DNA from: Bradyrhizobium sp. SRL28
GTDB lineage: Bacteria > Pseudomonadota > Alphaproteobacteria > Rhizobiales > Xanthobacteraceae
Assembly: GCF_018596315.1 (NCBI RefSeq)
Contig: NZ_JAHEAG010000007.1
Coordinates: 62,001 to 126,000 of the forward strand
Length of the DNA stretch: 64,000 nucleotides
Reading direction: 5' to 3'
Numbering within the stretch: the stretch's first letter is position 1; each line of letters starts with the position of its first letter. A model generated the notes under the pieces. It saw nothing but the letters and a program-made list of their open reading frames with translations, searched no databases and was not told the origin of the DNA. A program made the position numbers and the translations under genes. Shown here piece after piece: positions 59,925 to 64,000 of this stretch.

Positions 59925-61655
59925 CTACCTTACCGGCCGCACGGGTGCGGAAATCTGTTCGGTGCGGTCGCGCTCGGTCATGTCGACGACGGTTTCCATC
60001 GGCGCGGTGAGTTCGTAGACGTAACTCACTTCGGTGAAATAGCGCTTCGCGGTGCCGCCCATCGCTTCGGGTGCTACGCGATCGAGCAGGATAAGGCCGA
60101 AATCACTGTCTTCCCGCCGCGTCGCCGCGCTGGTGTTGAACTCTTCCCAGCGAAAATGAAAGATCGCATCCGGCTCCTCGCCCGTGACTTCCCAGTTGGC
60201 GACGATGTGCGGGTGCTTGCCGACCAGCGACAGGCCCTCGTCGGAATGCGACGCCAGTTCGAAGAACAACAGCGAGAGCGACTGCGCGGCGCGCGCGCTG
60301 ACGGAGATATCCGGGCCATTGACGACGATGCGGTCGGCATGCGGGATCGCGCGCGACTCAAACAGGCCCTTGAGCTTGACGCCCTGCCACTGGCTTTCGC
60401 TGAGCAGCGTCACCACGTTCGACATCGCATGGATGCGGCCGATCAGGAGCTCGCGCGACACGTCCATGTCGGAGCCGTGGCGCAACGTGCGCGTCACGAT
60501 CGACTGGATCACGGCGAGGATGTTCTTGACCCGGTGGTTGAGCTCGTCGATGACGGCGGTCAACCGCCGCTCGAAACCGATCCGGACCTGGATCTCGCGG
60601 CTGAGCCGCAGATTGTTGTAGGCGACATAGCCGAACAGGCCGCAGACGATGCCGGTGAGCGCGAAGCCGATGGCCGCCACGATGATCGCCGTCTGCTGCG
60701 CGCGCTGCGCGGCGTTGTTCTTGGCGTAATAGCCGAGCGACCAGTCGCGGCCGCCGAACGTCACTGTCCGCACCACCGACGGCAACGGATCGCCCTGCCT
60801 GACCGCCCGCAAGGTGATCACGCCCTGGTCGTTGGCGACATATTCGTCGCTGGCGTCATCGGGGTCCTTGAGCACCACCGCAAACAGCGAGCGGTCGTCA
60901 TTGGTCAGCATCAACGACGCCAGCTCGTAGGAAAACGTCACGAAGCCTGCGGGCTCCGTGGTGCCTTCCTTGAGAATGGCGGACGCGAGCACGAGGCCGA
61001 CCGGCCCGCCCTGCCGCAGCAGCGGAATCGGGTCCGACGCCACCGGCTTGCCGGTCTCCGCCGCCTTCGCCAGCATCGGCCCGATCACCGAGTGACGGTC
61101 GTAGGCGCGGCCGGGAAAGCCCAGCGTATCCGCGCTGCGCGGTTCGAGATCCATCAGGACGTCGAGCGGCTTGTCGATCGCCTTGATGTCGAGTGGCCGG
61201 TCGTCGAAATCCCTGATCGTCGGGTTGGTGAAGCCGGCGCTCTTGAGCTCTGCCTGCGCCGCCGCCAGGTCGCTTGACTTGAGCCGCGCGATCCAGAACG
61301 CGGTCACGAAATCGGTCTTGAAGGCATAGATCGCCGAGCGCAGCGGCTGCAGCATGTTGGCTTTCACCACCGAAGGTGCGCGAAACAATCCGGATGCAAC
61401 GCGTGCGAGCAATTCGCGCTCGGTCAGCCGGTCCTGCACCAGGCTGGCGTGGACGTCGATGGCGCGGGACAGCGCAATGCCGTCGATCGCCAGTTCCTGT
61501 TCGTGAACGCGATAGGCCGCGAGACCGGAGAGCAGAACTCCGATCAGCGCGATAAAGCCGATAATGAAGCCCAGCCGAACCACTCGCTTACTCGGGAATG
61601 ACGTATTGGCGAAGACGTATCGGAAGCATCTTTGGGTCTGCCGGGGCAGAGGCAC
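59925..61655 (-). CDS. HWE/HisKA_2 histidine kinase with CHASE sensor, candidate PhyR kinase
   Basis: 576 residues from GTG at 61655. Helix at ~27-48, a periplasmic CHASE domain to ~310, a second helix (AIIVAAIGFALTGIVCGLFGYVAY), then the kinase core with phospho-acceptor His374 in DELNHRVKNILAVIQSI and the HWE-type WEEFN motif near 500. HWE kinases of this layout (PhyK) phosphorylate PhyR. It ends convergently with ecfG, so context supports that role. GGAAC-N17-ATT lies about 150 bp upstream. Confidence 0.9.
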   Translation of the reverse strand: MPLPRQTQRCFRYVFANTSFPSKRVVRLGFIIGFIALIGVLLSGLAAYRVHEQELAIDGIALSRAIDVHASLVQDRLTERELLARVASGLFRAPSVVKANMLQPLRSAIYAFKTDFVTAFWIARLKSSDLAAAQAELKSAGFTNPTIRDFDDRPLDIKAIDKPLDVLMDLEPRSADTLGFPGRAYDRHSVIGPMLAKAAETGKPVASDPIPLLRQGGPVGLVLASAILKEGTTEPAGFVTFSYELASLMLTNDDRSLFAVVLKDPDDASDEYVANDQGVITLRAVRQGDPLPSVVRTVTFGGRDWSLGYYAKNNAAQRAQQTAIIVAAIGFALTGIVCGLFGYVAYNNLRLSREIQVRIGFERRLTAVIDELNHRVKNILAVIQSIVTRTLRHGSDMDVSRELLIGRIHAMSNVVTLLSESQWQGVKLKGLFESRAIPHADRIVVNGPDISVSARAAQSLSLLFFELASHSDEGLSLVGKHPHIVANWEVTGEEPDAIFHFRWEEFNTSAATRREDSDFGLILLDRVAPEAMGGTAKRYFTEVSYVYELTAPMETVVDMTERDRTEQISAPVRPVR

Positions 61656-61968
61656 ATGGCAATAGCGCGAAGGCCAACCGCGGCGAATATGACGGAGCGC
61701 TCATCAGCACGCAACTGACAGGTGGCAGCGAGGTAAACAACACGGCCACCGTTAACGCTGAATTGGCGGGGCCAGAGGTTGATAATCTGACAGCGCCAAT
61801 TTGGTTCCAGCGAAGACGGACAAATCCGAGGCTGTGGCGGCGGGCCGACTATTAATGTTAACGCGCCGCCCCACCCGGCCGCTGGCCTGACCGTTTTTCC
61901 GGTCGCTTGCGCGCCCCACCTGGCTCGGCCGTTTATCTCGACCGTTATCTTTGGCCGTTTATCTCGGC
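61656..61968. other. 313-bp intergenic region before ureG's end
   Basis: Holds the kinase promoter region (GGAAC box at 61807-61803, minus strand, one mismatch at -10) and, at 61927-61966, two 14-bp direct repeats GGCCGTTTATCTCG. No gene is evident. Confidence 0.5.
61927..61966. repeat. Direct repeat 14 bp, two copies
   Basis: GGCCGTTTATCTCG at 61927-61940 and 61953-61966, 12 bp between, with a partial copy (CCGTTATCT) inside. It abuts the ureG stop. Confidence 0.75.
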
Positions 61969-62607
61969 CTACCCGGCCTTGGCCTTCGCGGCCGGGCGCA
62001 GGCCGCCCTTGGTCTCGATGAAGCCGATGATGCGATCGAGCCCCTCGCTCTTCTTTAAGTTGGTCATCACGAACGGCCGCTCGCCCCGCATCCTCTTCGC
62101 ATCGGTATCCATTTTCTCCAGCGACGCCCCGACATGCGGGGCGAGGTCGATCTTGTTGATCACCAGCAGATCCGAGCGGGTGATGCCCGGCCCGCCCTTG
62201 GAGGGGATCTTGTCGCCGGCGGCGACGTCGATCACGTAGATCGTGAGATCGGCGAGTTCGGGCGAAAACGTCGCGGCGAGATTGTCGCCGCCGGATTCGA
62301 TCAGGACCAGATCGAGATCGGGAAATTTCGCGCGCATGTCGGCAACGGCGGCTAGATTCATCGAGGCATCCTCGCGGATCGCGGTGTGCGGGCAGCCGCC
62401 GGTCTCGACGCCGGCGATGCGGTCCGGCGTCAGCGAGCCCGAGCGCACCAGAAACTCCGCATCCCATTTGGTGTAGATGTCGTTGGTGATCGCGGCGATG
62501 TCGTAGCGCTCGCGCATCGACTTACAGAGCAGGTCCATCAGCGCTGTTTTGCCGGAGCCGACGGGACCGCCGACGCCGATGCGGAGGGGACCGTGAGATT
62601 TAGACAT
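61969..62607 (-). CDS. ureG: Urease accessory GTPase UreG
   Basis: 212 residues from ATG at 62607 (MSKSHGPLRIGVGGPVGSGKTALMDLL); the longer frame runs into the family A repeat and is spurious. P-loop GPVGSGKT, the nickel-binding Cys-Pro-His in GGCPHTAIREDASMN, ESGGDNLAATFSPELAD and NKIDLAP are present. It drives GTP-dependent nickel insertion into urease with UreE, UreF and UreH. Last of the ure accessory genes here. Confidence 0.97.
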   Translation of the reverse strand: MSKSHGPLRIGVGGPVGSGKTALMDLLCKSMRERYDIAAITNDIYTKWDAEFLVRSGSLTPDRIAGVETGGCPHTAIREDASMNLAAVADMRAKFPDLDLVLIESGGDNLAATFSPELADLTIYVIDVAAGDKIPSKGGPGITRSDLLVINKIDLAPHVGASLEKMDTDAKRMRGERPFVMTNLKKSEGLDRIIGFIETKGGLRPAAKAKAG

Positions 62608-62630
62608 GTGGGCAGACCTCTGTGTTGTGG

Positions 62631-62746
62631 TCGTCCCTGCGAACGCAGGGACCCATACGCCGCGGCCTCGCGATGGATTTCGGTGGCCGACGACCTTCGC
62701 CAAATGAACACCTGTGGTTATGGGTCCCTGCGTTCGCAGGGACGAC
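62631..62746. repeat. Dispersed palindromic repeat, family A, copy 4, inside the ure operon
   Basis: Complete arms (TCGTCCCTGCGAACGCAGGG and complement) fill most of the 162-bp gap between ureF and ureG. Both arms carry the GAACGC variant, so they changed together. Confidence 0.9.
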
Positions 62747-62769
62747 ACGTGGTGAGTATCTCGTTCGCA

Positions 62770-63501
62770 TCATGACCGGAACAGCCGCGTATATTGCGTT
62801 TCGTGGCGCAGGCTGGCGAGATCGCCGCGGAAGGTGGCGCTGCCGAGATCGTCGAGCGATGCTTCCAGCGCGCGCTTCGCGGTAGCGGCAACATCGGCTT
62901 CCAGACTTGCGAGAATGCGCTGGCTGTCGGTTTGTCCGAGCGGCACCAGCCGCGCGCCGGCGGAAATCCAGTTCGACACCACGGCATGCAGGAAGGCGTG
63001 CATCGCCGGCGCCAGAGGTACGGCGTGCGCCGCGCTGACGATCCCGACCGCGACGGGATAGACGGTCACGCCGCCACAAGCAGCTACCATTTCGTCGAGC
63101 CCGTCGCAGGCCCAGGCTGAACGCGCGATCTCGATGAAGGCGCGGCCCTGCGTCGAGGTCTCGAGCTGGCGTTCGCGCGAGGGCACGAACGCGGCCGCGA
63201 GTTCAGCGATCTCGCGCAAAGCCGCGCTGTCTTGCGTGGCCGCCGCGCAATGCGCCTGCGCCAGAAACACCGCATCGCAGAAGCCCGAGCCGTCGCCGAG
63301 CATCGCGGCCAGCCAGTCGCGCAGCGATGCGGCATCCGTGATGTCGCCCGCCTCCACCGCCCATTCGATGCCGCTGGAATAGGAGAACGCGCCAACCGGA
63401 AAGGATGGCGACAGCCAGGTCATCAGCCGGTACAGCGCCGCCGCCTCATCCGCATTCATTCCGCTGCTGGCGTCGGGCGGCGCGGGCTCACTTGTGGTCA
63501 T
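62770..63501 (-). CDS. ureF: Urease accessory protein UreF
   Basis: 243 residues from ATG at 63501 (MTTSEPAPPDASSG); an in-frame ATG at 63507 is as good. LYRLMTWLSPSFPVGAFSYSSGIEWAVEAGDI is the UreF hallmark, and the C-terminal tail ends ETQYTRLFRS. It bridges UreG and urease during nickel insertion. The start lies inside the ureE C-terminal His-rich coding region, an overlap of 14 bp. Confidence 0.95.
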   Translation of the reverse strand: MTTSEPAPPDASSGMNADEAAALYRLMTWLSPSFPVGAFSYSSGIEWAVEAGDITDAASLRDWLAAMLGDGSGFCDAVFLAQAHCAAATQDSAALREIAELAAAFVPSRERQLETSTQGRAFIEIARSAWACDGLDEMVAACGGVTVYPVAVGIVSAAHAVPLAPAMHAFLHAVVSNWISAGARLVPLGQTDSQRILASLEADVAATAKRALEASLDDLGSATFRGDLASLRHETQYTRLFRS

Positions 63502-64000
63502 GAGCATGGGAGTGATCGTGGTGGTGGTGATCGTGGTCGCAATGTTCGTCGTGGTGATGGTGGCGGTCGTGATCATCGTGATCACTGTGGTGATCGTGAT
63601 GATGATGGCCATGATCATGCGCGGCGTGATCAGGCGCCGCCTGCGCATAGGCCCCGCCCTCGGGATCGAACGGTGCCTCGATCTCGATGATGCGCGCGCC
63701 CAATCCCTTCACCATCGCCTCGATGACGTGATCGCGGCGAATGCGCAGCCCTTTTGGCATGATCTGGGTCGGCAGATGGCGGTTGCCGAGATGCCAGGCG
63801 ATGCGAACCAGGTGCAGGGGATCGGCGCCCCTGATCTCGATCAAGGGCTCGGCGGCCGCGACCACCTCGATCAGCCTGCCATCCTCCAGCACCAGCGCGT
63901 CGCCGCCGCGCAGCGCCACGGCGTTTTCCAGATCGAGCAGGAATTCCAGCCCGCGCGTGCCCGTCATCGCCATCCGCCGCCGGTGCCGGTCGTCGAAATC
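63488..64000 (-). CDS. ureE: Urease accessory nickel chaperone UreE (partial, runs off the right edge)
   Basis: The frame is open to base 64000; the seen part has DFDDRHRRRM, then FLLDLENAVALRGGDALVLEDGRLIEV and HLGNRHLPTQI typical of UreE. The last ~45 residues are extremely His/Asp-rich (over 20 His), a nickel-storing tail. It delivers nickel to UreG. The true start lies beyond the window; the ATG at 63973 is internal. Operon ureE-ureF-ureG. Confidence 0.95.
   Translation of the reverse strand, partial: DFDDRHRRRMAMTGTRGLEFLLDLENAVALRGGDALVLEDGRLIEVVAAAEPLIEIRGADPLHLVRIAWHLGNRHLPTQIMPKGLRIRRDHVIEAMVKGLGARIIEIEAPFDPEGGAYAQAAPDHAAHDHGHHHHDHHSDHDDHDRHHHHDEHCDHDHHHHDHSHAHDHK

Noticed and set aside
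61969..62748. UreG with a 47-residue N-terminal extension
   Set aside because: The extension is translated family A repeat; the ATG at 62607 is the family start.
63500..63640. A tandem GTGATCGTG-like array suspected as a CRISPR or satellite
   Set aside because: It is codon repetition of His/Asp codons (CAC, GAT, CAT) in the ureE tail; no spacers.
62770..63648. UreF with a long Ile/Thr-rich N-terminus from 63648
   Set aside because: The Thr/Ile run is the His-rich ureE tail read in another frame; UreF starts at 63501/63507.

Overview
The window reads as chromosome of a Bradyrhizobium-like alphaproteobacterium (Nitrobacteraceae). The sequence is GC-rich and mostly coding. It carries the alphaproteobacterial general stress response module phyR/nepR/ecfG, the rhizobial sulfate-assimilation order cysG-DUF2849-cysI-DUF934-cysH, polyhydroxybutyrate genes (patatin, 3-hydroxybutyrate dehydrogenase, phasin), and several families of dispersed palindromic repeats of the kind common in Bradyrhizobium. 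The genus call is inference from content; there is no rRNA or tRNA to confirm it.

Layout. 1-3.6 kb: an ABC exporter cut by the window edge, rpmE, an RcdA-like DUF1465 protein, DUF1192 and a quinone oxidoreductase. 3.6-15 kb: two c-di-GMP proteins, an L,D-transpeptidase, galU, a lytic transglycosylase and a DUF459 SGNH protein. 15-25 kb: CsbD, short-chain dehydrogenases, GNAT, a TfdA-like dioxygenase, YqgE, a DsbD-like protein, a flippase, a toxin-antitoxin remnant, patatin plus bdhA, and a CAP lipoprotein. 25.3-37 kb: a full sulfate uptake and reduction locus (cysPTWA, cysH, cysI, cysG on the minus strand; cysD-cysNC divergent). 37-46 kb: malate synthase G, CsbD, a chemoreceptor, DUF2865, a second L,D-transpeptidase, and an AI-2E/DUF883/holin-like membrane group. 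46-54 kb: a gene-poor stretch with repeats, small unknown proteins, phasin, a Crp/Fnr regulator and three small zinc-ribbon paralogues. 54-64 kb: MFS and EamA transporters, DUF808, phyR-nepR-ecfG with an HWE histidine kinase, and ureG-ureF-ureE running off the end.

Most notable point. Seven exact GGAAC-N17-GTT sequences, the EcfG promoter form, sit upstream of and correctly oriented toward genes in this window: both CsbD genes, a 51-residue membrane peptide, an L,D-transpeptidase, the AI-2E exporter, the DUF883 protein and an exported peptidoglycan-binding protein. One of them changes the start codon choice for its gene. The master regulators PhyR, NepR and EcfG lie 9-44 kb away in the same window, so the region looks like a general-stress island with a cell-envelope theme.

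Other points worth reading: a duplicated zinc-ribbon mini-gene with its leader, a six-copy 15-bp tandem repeat growing out of a stop codon, a ParE toxin cut down to its first ~25 codons, an APS-type CysH beside a CysC kinase domain, an orphan terminator hinting at a small RNA, and a ~500-bp non-coding block that looks like a dispersed Bradyrhizobium repeat.
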